A stretch of 64,000 bases of DNA from Lysobacter alkalisoli (GCF_006547045.1 NZ_CP041242.1:2304001-2368000), one strand, 5' to 3'; shown: positions 17,520-27,186, counted from the stretch's first letter. Translations and numbers: made by a program. Notes: generated by a model from the letters alone, not told the origin.

Positions 17520-19433
17520 CTACCGGTTCAACGCCTCCCGCGCCGCGGCGATCACCCGGCCGTCGGCGACCAGTTGCACGGCGGTCGCGACTTCCGCATC
17601 CATCGCGCGGTCGCGCTCCAGGAATGGGATCGCTTCGCGAATCGCGGCATGGGCGGCGGCGACCGCGATGCCGGGACGGAATTCCTCGGCTTCGGCCAGT
17701 TCGATTCGCAGGCCCTCGACCTCGGCCAGGAACCCTTCGCGCGCGGCATCGTCGGCTGCCGGTGCACCGGCCACCTTGGCGGCCAATGCCTGCGCAGCGG
17801 CGCGACGCGACAGGTCGCGGGCGGCATTGATCATGTCGCGACGCAGGTCCAGCGCCTGCGCGGCGGTGTACAGCTCCAGCGCCAGCACCTTGCCGAGGTC
17901 GCCTACCATCGACAGCACGTGGCGTGCCTCGTTGGCGCCCATCGACACGTGGTCTTCGGCATTGGCGCTGGTCGGGATCGAATAGACCGAGGCCGGCATC
18001 GCCCGGCTGGACAGGTCGTTGACGATCGCCGCGGCGGTGTACTGCACGATCATGTGCCCGGATTCGGTCGAGTCCTCGTTGCCGATCAGGAACGCCGGCA
18101 GGCCGTCGTTGGTGGCCGGGTCGACCAGTTTGTTGAGGCGGCGCTCGGAAATGCTGGCCAACACCGGGATCGCCGCCTTGACGTAGCTCATCGCCAGCGC
18201 CAGCGGCATGCCGTGGAAGTGGCCGGCTGAGATCACCTGCTCCTCCACATGCTCTTTCTGCGCGTCGGGGAACACGATCGGGTTGTCGGTCAGCGCGTTG
18301 AGCTCGACCTCGAGCACACGCGCGGCCTGCGCCGCCGCATCGCGGACCGCGCCGTGGACCTGCGGAATGCAGCGCAGCGAATAGCTGTCCTGCGGCTGGT
18401 GTTTCTTGCCGCCGCGGAACGGACGGAAGCGGGCGTAGAACTTCTCGCGGCCGTGGCGCTGGGTCAGCGGCACCCAGTCCCAGCCGATATCGAAGCGCAG
18501 CGCCTGCGATTCCGGCGCGCTCTCGGCAAGCACGCTCCAGCTCTGCGGCAGCCACGGCCGGAAACGCGGGACGAGGTGGTACGGGATGTCGGAAAGCGTG
18601 GAGCCCTCAAGCAGACGACGCAGGTTGGTCGCCACCTGCACCTGGCCCGGATGCGGGCGCAAGGCATGTACTTCCTTGGCGAACGCGCCCAGGCGGCCGG
18701 CGAAGGCGTCGATGGTCATTGCCGCGGCAAGATCGGCGGTGTCGAGCAGTTCCTCCAGCCGGTGCAATGCCAGTACGCCGCAGGCCAGCATCTGCGCGGT
18801 GCCGTTGTTGAGCGCCAGGCCCTCCTTGTACGACAGCGTGACGGGCTTCAGGCCGGCACGGCGCAGCGCCTCCGCCCCAGGCAGGCGATCGCCGTCGAAG
18901 AAGGCTTCACCGCCGCCGAGCAGGACGATGGCCAGGTGCGACAGTGGTGCCAGATCGCCCGAGGCACCGACCGAACCGAGCTGCGGCACCACCGGCACCA
19001 CGCCGGCATTGAGCATGTCGGTCAGCGCCTGCAAGGTTTCGACCCGCACGCCGGAATGGCCGCGCATCAGGGTGTTGATGCGGATGCACAGCATCGCGCG
19101 GACAATCTCCGGCGCGAACGGCTCACCGACGCAGACCGCATGGGTCACGATCAGATTGCGCTGCAGCTCCTCATGCAGGGTTTCGCCGCTGGTTTCGACG
19201 CCCGGCAGTTCCTCGCGCAGGCGATGCGCGCCGAGCAGGCGGTCGGCATTGCTGCCGAAGCCGGTCGAGACACCGTAGATCGGCTCCTCGCGGCGAACCT
19301 GTTCGGCAAGAAAGTCGGCCGCGCGTGCCACCGCGGGCAACTGTTCGGGCGCAAGTTCGACATGGGCGCCATAGGCCACGTCCACCAGTTGTGCGCGGGT
19401 CAGCGAGCGGCCATCGAGTTTGATCGGTTTCAT
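17520..19433 (-). CDS. hutH: Histidine ammonia-lyase-like enzyme, unusually long
   Basis: MIO-type aromatic amino-acid lyase (637 aa). The MIO triad Ala-Ser-Gly is at 157-159 in GSVGASGDLAPLSH; YGVSTGFG and TSANAEDHVSMG are also conserved. The position that distinguishes substrates reads Thr-His (97-98), close to the Ser-His of histidine lyases, so histidine to urocanate is the likely reaction. Canonical HutH has about 510 residues. Here an extra stretch of roughly 50 residues lies between RRLLEGS (about 278) and QDSYSLRCIPQ (about 349), plus terminal extensions. It starts 4 nt after the hisS stop, so it is coupled to hisS. No other hut genes are nearby. Confidence 0.8.
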   Translation of the reverse strand: MKPIKLDGRSLTRAQLVDVAYGAHVELAPEQLPAVARAADFLAEQVRREEPIYGVSTGFGSNADRLLGAHRLREELPGVETSGETLHEELQRNLIVTHAVCVGEPFAPEIVRAMLCIRINTLMRGHSGVRVETLQALTDMLNAGVVPVVPQLGSVGASGDLAPLSHLAIVLLGGGEAFFDGDRLPGAEALRRAGLKPVTLSYKEGLALNNGTAQMLACGVLALHRLEELLDTADLAAAMTIDAFAGRLGAFAKEVHALRPHPGQVQVATNLRRLLEGSTLSDIPYHLVPRFRPWLPQSWSVLAESAPESQALRFDIGWDWVPLTQRHGREKFYARFRPFRGGKKHQPQDSYSLRCIPQVHGAVRDAAAQAARVLEVELNALTDNPIVFPDAQKEHVEEQVISAGHFHGMPLALAMSYVKAAIPVLASISERRLNKLVDPATNDGLPAFLIGNEDSTESGHMIVQYTAAAIVNDLSSRAMPASVYSIPTSANAEDHVSMGANEARHVLSMVGDLGKVLALELYTAAQALDLRRDMINAARDLSRRAAAQALAAKVAGAPAADDAAREGFLAEVEGLRIELAEAEEFRPGIAVAAAHAAIREAIPFLERDRAMDAEVATAVQLVADGRVIAAAREALNR

Positions 19434-19437
19434 TAAT

Positions 19438-20850
19438 TCAACGTCCTTCCAACGCGCGTGATTGTTCCAGTTCGACCTTGAGCGTGCTGGCCAGCTGATC
19501 GCGCGCGACCTCGAACTGCTCCTCGCGCTTGAGATCCTTGACCGCGACCACACCGCGCGCCTGCTCGTCCTCGCCGGCCAGCACCACGAAGCGGATGCCG
19601 GCGCGCGAGGCGTACTGGAACTGCTTGCCGAGCTTGCGCGGCTCCATCTGCACCTCGGTGTTGATGCCACCGGCACGCAGGCGGCGGGCGATGTCGAGTG
19701 CGTCGGGCAGGCCATCGGCATCCATCAGCGCGACCATCGCCTGCACGGTGCTGTCGGCCACGTCGATCACGCCGGCCTCGCGCAGCTGCCAGAACAGCCG
19801 GGTCAGGCCGATCGAGATACCGACGCCGGGCAGTTTCGATTTGGTGTAGTGGCTGGCCAGGTTCTCGTAGCGGCCGCCGGAGCAGATCGAACCGATCTGC
19901 GGGTAGGCATCCAGGATGGTCTCGTAGACGGTGCCGGTGTAGTAGTCCAGGCCGCGTGCGATCGAGAAGTTGAGCGCGTAATGATTCTCGGGCACGCCCA
20001 GCGCGCGCACCAGTTCCAGCACCTCGCGCAGTTCGGCCACGCCCTCGCGCAGCGCGTCGTTGCCGTCGCCGTCGCCGAGCGCATCGAGCCTGGCCATCGC
20101 ATCGGCATGCGATGTCGAACGCACCTTCACGAAATCGAGGATCGCCGCCACCGTTGCCGTCGGCAGGCCGAAGCCCTCGCCGGTGAGCGTGTCGCGCACG
20201 TGCTCCTCGCCACGCTTGTCGAGCTTGTCGACCTCGCGCAGCACCAGCGCCTGCTGCTCGGGGTCGGATACGCCCTGCGCCTCGAAGAAGCCGCGCATCA
20301 GCTTGCGGTTGTTGAGCTGGATGGTGAACTTGCCGATCGCCATCTCCGAGAACACCGCATGGATCACAGCCGGCATCTCGGCATCGAAGCGCACGCTCAG
20401 GCTGTCCTTGCCGATCACGTCGATGTCGCACTGGTAGAACTCGCGGAAGCGCCCGCGCTGCTGGCGCTCGCCGCGGTAGACCCGCTGCATCTGGTAACGG
20501 CGGAACGGGAACGCCAGTTCGTGCTCGTGCTCGGCCACGTAGCGCGCCAGCGGTACGGTCAGGTCGAAACGCAGCGCCAGTTCCGGGCGTCCGGAATCCG
20601 CTTTTTCAAGCGCACCGGTGGACTGCACGAAGTAGACCTGGCGCTCGGTCTCGCCACCGGACTTGGTCAGCAATACTTCCGACAATTCCATCACCGGCGT
20701 CTCCACCGGCAGAAAACCGAACCGTTCGAAGTTGCGGCGGATGGTGTCGAGCAGGCGCTGGAAGGCAATCTGGTCGGGAGGCAACAGCTCCATCACCCCG
20801 GCCGGGGTGCGAGGCTTGATCGGCGCGCTGGTAGAGGGGGTGTGGGACAA
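19438..20850 (-). CDS. hisS: Histidyl-tRNA synthetase
   Basis: Class II aminoacyl-tRNA synthetase (470 aa) charging tRNA-His. Class II motifs are visible: [25 protein letters not shown], the histidine-binding [14 protein letters not shown], and a C-terminal GISIGLTRL motif followed by the anticodon-binding domain. The start is TTG at 20850, chosen because AGGAG sits 8 nt upstream and the protein then begins at the expected place ahead of [12 protein letters not shown]; no ATG fits. It is followed after 4 nt by the ammonia-lyase gene. Confidence 0.96.
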   Translation of the reverse strand: MSHTPSTSAPIKPRTPAGVMELLPPDQIAFQRLLDTIRRNFERFGFLPVETPVMELSEVLLTKSGGETERQVYFVQSTGALEKADSGRPELALRFDLTVPLARYVAEHEHELAFPFRRYQMQRVYRGERQQRGRFREFYQCDIDVIGKDSLSVRFDAEMPAVIHAVFSEMAIGKFTIQLNNRKLMRGFFEAQGVSDPEQQALVLREVDKLDKRGEEHVRDTLTGEGFGLPTATVAAILDFVKVRSTSHADAMARLDALGDGDGNDALREGVAELREVLELVRALGVPENHYALNFSIARGLDYYTGTVYETILDAYPQIGSICSGGRYENLASHYTKSKLPGVGISIGLTRLFWQLREAGVIDVADSTVQAMVALMDADGLPDALDIARRLRAGGINTEVQMEPRKLGKQFQYASRAGIRFVVLAGEDEQARGVVAVKDLKREEQFEVARDQLASTLKVELEQSRALEGR

Positions 20851-20971
20851 GAACGGAACTCCTGTCGGAAGGGGCCACGCGCAGCGGCGCGGGCAAAGGG
20901 CGGATAGCCCGACAGTCTAACGGTTACACGACCGGCACCGGATCCACCGGACGAAATCTTCAACGATGCTA

Positions 20972-21000
20972 TTGCCACCCACCGGGCGCCTCATTACAAT
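20972..21000 (+). promoter_or_regulatory. Sigma-70 promoter of tRNA-Pro
   Basis: -35 TTGCCA (20972-20977) and -10 TACAAT (20995-21000), five of six consensus bases each, with a 17-bp spacer. The start point would be near 21007, about 9 nt before the tRNA. Confidence 0.7.
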
Positions 21001-21015
21001 GGCGCGCTCTGCCGT

Positions 21016-21092
21016 CGGGGTGTAGCTCAGCCTGGTAGAGCGCTACGTTCGGGACGTAGAAGTCGCAGGTTCAAATCCTGTCTCCCCGACCA
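21016..21092 (+). tRNA. tRNA-Pro (anticodon CGG)
   Basis: 77-nt cloverleaf with an encoded CCA end. The anticodon stem CTACG/CGTAG encloses loop TTCGGGA, giving anticodon CGG for codon CCG. D-loop AGCCTGGTAGAG and T-loop TTCAAAT are standard. The acceptor stem has one T-T mismatch (positions 6/67). It closely parallels E. coli proK. Confidence 0.96.
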
Positions 21093-21134
21093 TCCATTTG
21101 CCGGTCATTCAACGATGACCGATGCGAAACGAAG

Positions 21135-21157
21135 AACCGGCTCCGGCCGGTTTTTTT
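21135..21157 (+). terminator. Rho-independent terminator of tRNA-Pro
   Basis: A 7-bp stem AACCGGC/GCCGGTT with a 4-nt loop is followed by a run of seven T, 43 nt after the tRNA. Confidence 0.85.
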
Positions 21158-21245
21158 GTGTCCGGAGTTCGGGGCGCGCCAGACCCTTGAGCCGGCCGGG
21201 GCGCGTGCAGCGGGTGAGAAGCGGTGAGACTCCGTGATTCATTTT

Positions 21246-21261
21246 TGTGACGTAGATCGCA
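21246..21261. promoter_or_regulatory. CRP/Clp-like box upstream of pgaA
   Basis: TGTGACGTAGATCGCA matches the TGTGA-N6-TCACA consensus at 9 of 10 defined bases and has A/T-rich flanks. It lies about 150 bp upstream of the predicted sigma-54 promoter. In xanthomonads the CRP homologue Clp recognises this consensus. Confidence 0.5.
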
Positions 21262-21391
21262 TAAAATTCCACCCCCCTTTGCTGCCGCCGATGGGCCGGC
21301 AGCCTGCAGCCACGTCGATGAGCCGCGCCTCGTCGCGATCTGACCATGCATTCATGAATACGGCTCTCTGGCTGGAGCAGCCGCCTTCAGC

Positions 21392-21408
21392 TGGCACGCC
21401 AATTGCAT
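21392..21408 (+). promoter_or_regulatory. Predicted sigma-54 (RpoN) promoter of pgaABCD
   Basis: TGGCACG-N4-TTGCAT gives the -24 GG and -12 GC separated by 10 bp, an essentially perfect match to the sigma-54 consensus. Transcription would start near 21418. Such promoters need an enhancer-binding ATPase; a 10-bp palindrome ATTCATGAAT at 21350-21359 is one candidate upstream site. Confidence 0.65.
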
Positions 21409-21424
21409 AGAAAGCTTCACAAGT

Positions 21425-21440
21425 TGTGATGGATATCACA
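21425..21440. promoter_or_regulatory. Perfect CRP/Clp box in the pgaA leader
   Basis: TGTGATGGATATCACA is an exact TGTGA-N6-TCACA palindrome, and the flanks extend the match to the long E. coli CRP consensus. It lies just downstream of the predicted sigma-54 start point and 33 nt before the pgaA ATG, a position suited to repression by roadblock. Confidence 0.7.
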
Positions 21441-21473
21441 TTTACAGAACGACTCAGCAGTCACGGACCGAAC

Positions 21474-23500
21474 ATGCATCCAGTGCAGCAACTCACCACC
21501 GCATTGGCCCTGGCATTGAGCATCATGCCCGGAGCCAGCGTCGCAAAAGACAATGAGACGGCAATTGTCGATATCGAGCACCTGCGTGAGGAGCATCGAT
21601 GGCTCGACGCGCTGGCCGCGATCGGCCGGGCCCGCGCTGAAGCCCCTGAAAGCCCGGCCCTGTACCGGCTGCAGGTGTTGACCCTGCTCGATCTGGGCAG
21701 CAGCCATCAGGCCTGGACCCTGTACCGGGCCCGGCCGGAGCTGTTCGACCGGGCCGAAGCCGAGCGGCTTGAAGGGGCGCAACTGGCGCGGCTGGTCACC
21801 TGGGGCGGCCTGTATGCCGAGTCCGAGCAGGCCCGGACGCAGAAGCTGGCCCTGGCCGAGCAGGCCCTGCAGGATCGCCGGGCATCGTCAGGCGGTCCCG
21901 ACCTGCGCGCCCGGTACGACGAGATCGTGCTGCTCAATCGCCTCGAACGTCACGACGAAGTGGTCGCGCACTATCGTGCCCTGCAGGCCGAACGGGTCGA
22001 ACTGCCGCCGTACGCGCTGGCCCGGGTCGCCGAGTCGCTGCTCGCCGAGCGCCACCCGGCCGAGGCCATCCCGTTGTTCCAGCAGGTCGAGCGTGAGTTG
22101 CCGGAGGACTGGGATGCGCGGCTGCTGCTGGGCTATGCATACTCGGAAAGCGAGGATTTCGACGCCGCCTACGCCCATCTGGAAGCGCTCAAGACCGCTG
22201 AACCAGCCTGGCTACGTGTACCCGGAGCACGCCAGGATCATGCCAATCCGCGCCATTACGACGCCGACAGCAACCTCGCCCTGCTCCACCTCTATGGCCA
22301 GGACAGCGCCGGCGCACAGCAGCGGCTGGAGGCACTGGCCGTGATCGGCCCCAACAACGCCGGCCTGCAGACCGCGCTCGGCGAGGTATACCGTGCGCGC
22401 GGCTGGAGCGAGCGCGCACTGGAACGCTTCAGGATCGCCGGCACCCTGGAACCGGAGCATGTCGGCGCCGCTATCGGCCAGATCGGCGCCCTGCTCGATC
22501 TGGACCGGGTCGATCTGGCCCGTCCGCTGCACGACCGTCTGCTGGCCGAGCATCCACGCAATCTCCAGGTCCGGCAGATGGCCCGTGACTGGGACAACCG
22601 GATGGGTTGGCAATGGCAGCTGGAAGCCACCAGCGGACGCAGCGATGGCGACGCAGCCGACGGCGGTACCTCTCCCCTCGGCAACCGTGACGGCAGTTAC
22701 CGGGTCGCGGTCCAGAGCCCGCTGTTGAACGACCGCTGGCGGGCCACTGCCGAAACCCGCGATGCCTGGGCCGACTTCCAGGGCGCGCGCGTGCACGACC
22801 ACCGCAGCGGCGTCGGCCTGTCCTATGCCTACGACCGGCTGACAGCCAGCGCCGGCGTCGACCGCGCCCACGACGACTGGACCGACCAGGGCACCGGCGG
22901 ATACCTCAACGCCGGCTGGCGCCTGAGCGATACCTGGCACATCGGCGCCGGCTGGCGCCGCAACACGCCCGAAGGCTCGCTGCAGGCCCGCCGCTCCGGC
23001 ATCACCGCCGACAGCCTGAGCCTCAGCGCCAGCTGGGTCCCTCGGATTACGGACGCGTGGATGCCGGCCTGCAACAGCTCCGCTACGACGACGGCAACCG
23101 GCGCGAGGCGCTGTTTGTTGACGCCGAGCGTCGCTTTGTGACGCGCCCCCACCTGCTGGTCGACGGCCTGCTCGGTGGCTATACCAGCCGCGGCAGTCGC
23201 GACGACGCGCCCTACTTCAACCCGGGCCGCGACGGTTCACTGCGGATCGGCGCGCGCCTGGACCACATCACCTGGCGCCACTACGACCGCCACTTCCGCC
23301 AGCGCTTCACCGCCAGCGCCGGTCCGTACTGGCAGGAAAGTCATGGCAGCGCATGGGTCCCACAGCTGCGCTACGAACACGAATGGCGCTTCGGCATCGG
23401 CCGCCTGCTGCAGTACGGGGTGAACTGGTCGCGGCCGGTCTACGACGGCGTGCGCGAAGAACGCCTCGGCTTCGATCTCGCGTTCCGCTGGGGGGAATGA
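21474..23500 (+). pseudogene. pgaA: PgaA, outer-membrane porin for poly-beta-1,6-GlcNAc export (frameshifted)
   Basis: A signal peptide (MHPVQQLTTALALALSIMPG) leads into a periplasmic tetratricopeptide-rich region and a C-terminal beta-barrel. The barrel breaks: the first frame ends at 23141 in nonsense after LSASWV, while the true end (DYGRVDAGLQQLRYDDG...FRWGE) continues in the -1 frame to 23500. Restoring one base near the CCC at 23039-23041 gives about 675 aa, shorter than E. coli PgaA (807) but complete to a terminal strand. ATG 21474 is preferred over starts at 21426/21429, which fall inside the CRP box. One base separates its stop from pgaB. Confidence 0.85.
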
Positions 23501-23501
23501 C

Positions 23502-25415
23502 ATGGAACGTATAAATATGAGCCGCACCGACATGAAGCGCACCCTCGTCCTCGCCCTCTGCGCCCTTGCCCTGCTCGCCGCCACGCTGGTATCCGGCCGG
23601 GCCGGCGCTGCCGAGCTGTTGATAATCAGCTACCACGACATCCGCGACGACATCGCGCGCAAAGGCGACCCCGACCAGTACGCCGTCAGCACCCAGAACT
23701 TCGCCGCCCACCTGGACTGGCTGGCCGGTCACGGCTACCGGCCGGTCGCGTTGGACGACGTGATCGCGGCTTCACGCGGTGAAAGGCCACTGCCCGACAA
23801 AGCCGTACTGCTGACCTTCGACGACGGCCTGCGCAGCGTCCATACCCATGCCTTCCCGCTGCTGCGTGCCTACGGTTATCCGGCGCTGGTGGCGGTGGTC
23901 ACCGACTGGGTCGACCTGCCGCCGCATCGCCAGATCGATTACGGCCCGCGCATGTTCACCGGTGACGACTTCCTGACCTGGGACCAGTTGCGCGAGATGC
24001 AGGCCAGCGGCCTGGTCGAAGTCGCCTCGCACAGTCACGACCTGCATCACGGCGTCAATGCCAATCCGCAGGGCAACTCGACCCCGGCCGCGGTCACCCG
24101 CATCTTCGATCCGGAGCGGCAACGCTACGAAAGCGAGGCCGAATACCTGGCCCGCATCCGAGACGACCTGTCGACCAGCGCTTCGCTGATCGAACGCGAG
24201 CTGGGCCACCGACCGAGGGCGATGGTGTGGCCCTATGCGGCCTACAACAGCCAGGTCAACGCGATCGCCGACGCGCTCGGCATGACGGTGACCTTCGACC
24301 TCGAGGGCCGCAGCCAGGCAATCACCGCCGGCATGCATGGCAACGGCCTGCACGGCCTGGCGCGCCTGTTGCTGTTCGACAATCCCGGCATCGACGATCT
24401 CGCCTACGAGCTGCGCCACGACGAACAGCTCGAAGGCATGCGCGCACTGCAGATCGATCTCGACTACGTGTACGACGCCGACGCCGCGCAGATGGAGCGC
24501 AACCTCGACGCGCTGATCGAGCGGGTCAAGCAGATCGGCCCCAACCATGTGTTCCTGCAGGCCTTCGCCGATCCCGACGGGAACGGTTCCGCCGATGCGC
24601 TGTACTTCCCCAATCGCCACCTGCCGCTGCGAGCCGACCTGTTCAATCGCGTGGCCTGGCAGTTGCGTACCCGCGCCGGGGTCAAAGTGTTCGCCTGGCT
24701 GCCTGTGCTCGGCTACGAACTGCCGGATGCGCGCCTGCGCGGATCGCTGGCGATCGAAAGCAGCAATCCGGCCGAGACCTTCCGCCTCGACCCGTTCCAA
24801 CCCGAAGCCCGGCGCATCATCGCCGAGGTCTACGAGGATCTGGCTGCCAGCAGCTACTTCGAAGGCCTGCTGTTCCACGACGATGCCCTGCTGCGCGAGG
24901 ACGAACTGGCCGACGCCGCCCCGTCCACTCCTGCCGCGCGCACGCAGGCACTGATCGACTTCACCCTCGAGCTGCGTGACGCCGCCGGCAAGTGGCGGCC
25001 GAAGCTGCAAACGGTGCGCAACCTGTTCGCCGCACCGGTACTGCAACCGGAGAGCGAGGCCTGGTTCGCGCAGCGGCTCGATGCATTCAACGCCGCCTAC
25101 GACTACACCGCGGTGATGGCGATGCCGTGGATGGAAGGCAGCGCCCGGCCGCAGGCGTGGCTGGACCGGCTGGTGAAGGAGGTCTGGCGCCACCCCGGCG
25201 CACCAGAGCGGACCGTGTTCGAACTGCAGACGGTCGACTGGAATACCGGAAGGCCGATCCCCGCCGACCTGCTGAAGGCACAGGTCAGGCGTCTGCAGGC
25301 CCAGGGCGTGCGCCACCTGGCCTGGTACCCGGACAACTTCATCGACGACGTGCCGCCGATGTCCGATGCGCGTGAAGCGATTTCGGCACGTTCCTTCCCC
25401 TACCTGGAACCCTGA
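23502..25415 (+). CDS. pgaB: Poly-beta-1,6-N-acetyl-D-glucosamine N-deacetylase
   Basis: 637 aa. The N-terminal polysaccharide deacetylase domain (about 35-290) has LTFDDGL and the metal-binding SHSHDLHH. The C-terminal glycoside-hydrolase-like domain (about 315-620) with HVFLQAFADPDG and YWEGLLFHDDA-like stretches (here YFEGLLFHDDA) matches PgaB. It partially deacetylates PNAG in the periplasm before export through PgaA. The signal peptide (MKRTLVLALCALALLAATLV) ends at AGA without a lipobox, unlike the E. coli lipoprotein. ATG 23502 follows GGGGAA; ATGs at 23517 and 23532 are alternatives. Confidence 0.93.
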   Translation: MERINMSRTDMKRTLVLALCALALLAATLVSGRAGAAELLIISYHDIRDDIARKGDPDQYAVSTQNFAAHLDWLAGHGYRPVALDDVIAASRGERPLPDKAVLLTFDDGLRSVHTHAFPLLRAYGYPALVAVVTDWVDLPPHRQIDYGPRMFTGDDFLTWDQLREMQASGLVEVASHSHDLHHGVNANPQGNSTPAAVTRIFDPERQRYESEAEYLARIRDDLSTSASLIERELGHRPRAMVWPYAAYNSQVNAIADALGMTVTFDLEGRSQAITAGMHGNGLHGLARLLLFDNPGIDDLAYELRHDEQLEGMRALQIDLDYVYDADAAQMERNLDALIERVKQIGPNHVFLQAFADPDGNGSADALYFPNRHLPLRADLFNRVAWQLRTRAGVKVFAWLPVLGYELPDARLRGSLAIESSNPAETFRLDPFQPEARRIIAEVYEDLAASSYFEGLLFHDDALLREDELADAAPSTPAARTQALIDFTLELRDAAGKWRPKLQTVRNLFAAPVLQPESEAWFAQRLDAFNAAYDYTAVMAMPWMEGSARPQAWLDRLVKEVWRHPGAPERTVFELQTVDWNTGRPIPADLLKAQVRRLQAQGVRHLAWYPDNFIDDVPPMSDAREAISARSFPYLEP

Positions 25416-25424
25416 GGAGCCGAC

Positions 25425-26672
25425 ATGGAAAGCATCCCCTTCTGGCTGTTCGGCTTCGCGTTCTACTACCCGATCGTGATGTCGTTCTTCTGGATGTCCG
25501 GCGGCCTGTACTACTACTGGCGCCGCGAGCGAAAAGCGCCGCCGCGCACCAGCCCGCCGGCGATGGACCGCATGCCGATGGCCTCGATCCTGATCCCATG
25601 CTTCAACGAGAGCGAGCAGGTCGACGAGACGATTGCCGCCGCGCTGGCCCAGCGCTACCCGGACTTCGAGGTCATCGCGATCAACGATGGCAGCAGCGAC
25701 GACACCGCGGAGAAGCTCGACCGCCTTGCCGCACACCATGAGCGCCTGCGGGTGGTCCACCTCGACCGCAACATGGGCAAGGCGAACGCCCTGCGCATGG
25801 GCACGCTCGCGGCACGCTCGGAGTACCTGGTCTGCATCGACGGCGATGCCCTGCTCGACGAATATGCGACCCACTGGATGGTCTGGCACCTGACCTCCGG
25901 ACCACGCGTGGGTGCGGTCACCGGTAACCCGCGCATCCGCAACCGCTCGACCCTGCTCGGCCGGATGCAGGTCGGCGAATTCTCCTCGATCATCGGCATG
26001 ATCAAGCGTGCCCAGCGCGTGTATGGCCGTCTGTTCACCGTGTCCGGCGTGATCAGCGCATTCCGCCGCACCGCCCTGCACCGGATCGGCTACTGGGCCG
26101 ACAACATGGTCACCGAGGACATCGACATCAGCTGGCGGCTGCAGATGGACCACTGGGACATCCGTTACGAGCCCAACGCGCTGTGCTTCATCCTGATGCC
26201 GGAAACGCTGAAAGGCCTGTGGCGCCAGCGCCTGCGCTGGGCGCAGGGTGGCGTCGAGGTCATGCTCCAGCACAGCCCGGACCTGCTGTCGTGGCGCAAG
26301 CGGCGGATGTGGGCGGTGCTGGGCGAATACCTGCTCAGCGTGACCTGGGCCTACACGATGCTGTTGATCATGGTGCTGTGGGCACTGGGCAAGTTCATCG
26401 CGCTTCCGCCCGCGCTGCATATCGAAACGCTGCTACCGCAGTGGCACGGCGTGATCCTGGCGCTGGTCTGCATGCTGCAGTTCGCCGCCAGCATCATCAT
26501 CGACCGGCGCTATGAAGCCCGGGTCGGCCGCAACTATTACTGGATGATCTGGTACCCGATGGTCTACTGGCTGGTCGGCATGCTGACCACCGTGGTCGCG
26601 GTACCCAAGGGCATCCTCAAGCGCCGCAACACCCGGGCCGTATGGGTCAGCCCGGACAGGGGAGTACGATGA
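25425..26672 (+). CDS. pgaC: Poly-beta-1,6-N-acetyl-D-glucosamine synthase
   Basis: Family 2 processive glycosyltransferase (415 aa) in the inner membrane. One or two N-terminal helices precede the catalytic domain; motifs are INDGSSD, the DGD metal site in CIDGDALL, TEDIDISWRL and QRLRWAQGG (QxxRW), followed by C-terminal helices. It polymerises GlcNAc from UDP-GlcNAc and needs PgaD; in E. coli c-di-GMP binds the PgaC/PgaD pair. It lies 9 bp after pgaB with GGAG upstream and overlaps pgaD. Confidence 0.96.
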   Translation: MESIPFWLFGFAFYYPIVMSFFWMSGGLYYYWRRERKAPPRTSPPAMDRMPMASILIPCFNESEQVDETIAAALAQRYPDFEVIAINDGSSDDTAEKLDRLAAHHERLRVVHLDRNMGKANALRMGTLAARSEYLVCIDGDALLDEYATHWMVWHLTSGPRVGAVTGNPRIRNRSTLLGRMQVGEFSSIIGMIKRAQRVYGRLFTVSGVISAFRRTALHRIGYWADNMVTEDIDISWRLQMDHWDIRYEPNALCFILMPETLKGLWRQRLRWAQGGVEVMLQHSPDLLSWRKRRMWAVLGEYLLSVTWAYTMLLIMVLWALGKFIALPPALHIETLLPQWHGVILALVCMLQFAASIIIDRRYEARVGRNYYWMIWYPMVYWLVGMLTTVVAVPKGILKRRNTRAVWVSPDRGVR

Positions 26673-27151
26673 AATACGACTCGCTGCTGATCGAGAATTC
26701 CAGGTCGCGCCCGCTGGCCGTCCGCACCGCCTGGGGCGTGGTCACCGCGATCTGCTGGGGGCTGTATGCCTACTTGTGGCTGCCATTGCTGACCCTGATC
26801 CTGTGGCTTTTCGGCGTGCACACCGCCGCCACCGAGCTGTACCTGCGCAACAACCAGGTGGAGCCGTTCATGCTGATGGCACTGCCTCTGCTCGCGTTGG
26901 CCGTCGCGGTGCTGTTGATCAGCTGGGCCGAGCTCAACCGGGCACGGTTCGGCAACCGCGAACGCCGTTCGGCCACTCCTGACGCGAGCGCAAGAGAGGT
27001 GGCCGATGCCCTGGGCGCAACGCAGGCGGTCGCCGACACACTGCGGGCCGGCAAGACCATCGTGGTCAGGATGGATGAGCAGGCCTGCCCCCATGCGGCC
27101 ATCGCACACTCGCGCCCGGTCCCGGAAGGCGAGGCGGCAGCCCTGGCCTGA
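26669..27151 (+). CDS. pgaD: PgaD, accessory subunit of PNAG synthase
   Basis: 160 aa with two transmembrane helices (about residues 20-50 and 65-90) and a cytosolic tail, the PgaD pattern; it begins with the conserved LLIENSRSRP. Together with PgaC it forms the c-di-GMP-responsive synthase. ATG 26669 overlaps the pgaC stop by 4 bp (ATGA). The tail is longer than in E. coli and not obviously conserved. Last gene of the operon, convergent with proA. Confidence 0.88.
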   Translation: MKYDSLLIENSRSRPLAVRTAWGVVTAICWGLYAYLWLPLLTLILWLFGVHTAATELYLRNNQVEPFMLMALPLLALAVAVLLISWAELNRARFGNRERRSATPDASAREVADALGATQAVADTLRAGKTIVVRMDEQACPHAAIAHSRPVPEGEAAALA

Positions 27152-27163
27152 AATCGGCCCGGC

Positions 27164-27186
27164 GACCGGACTCTGCCTGTCCGGTC
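27164..27186. terminator. Hairpin between convergent pgaD and proA
   Basis: 8-nt arms GACCGGAC/GTCCGGTC (27164-27171, 27179-27186) with a 7-nt loop overlap the proA stop. There is no U-tract, so termination is only suggested. Confidence 0.4.

Noticed and set aside
23772-26420. 882-codon open frame on the minus strand across pgaB and pgaC
   Set aside because: Shadow of the pga genes; no domain or ribosome-binding site, and His/Gln/Arg-rich composition typical of antisense frames.
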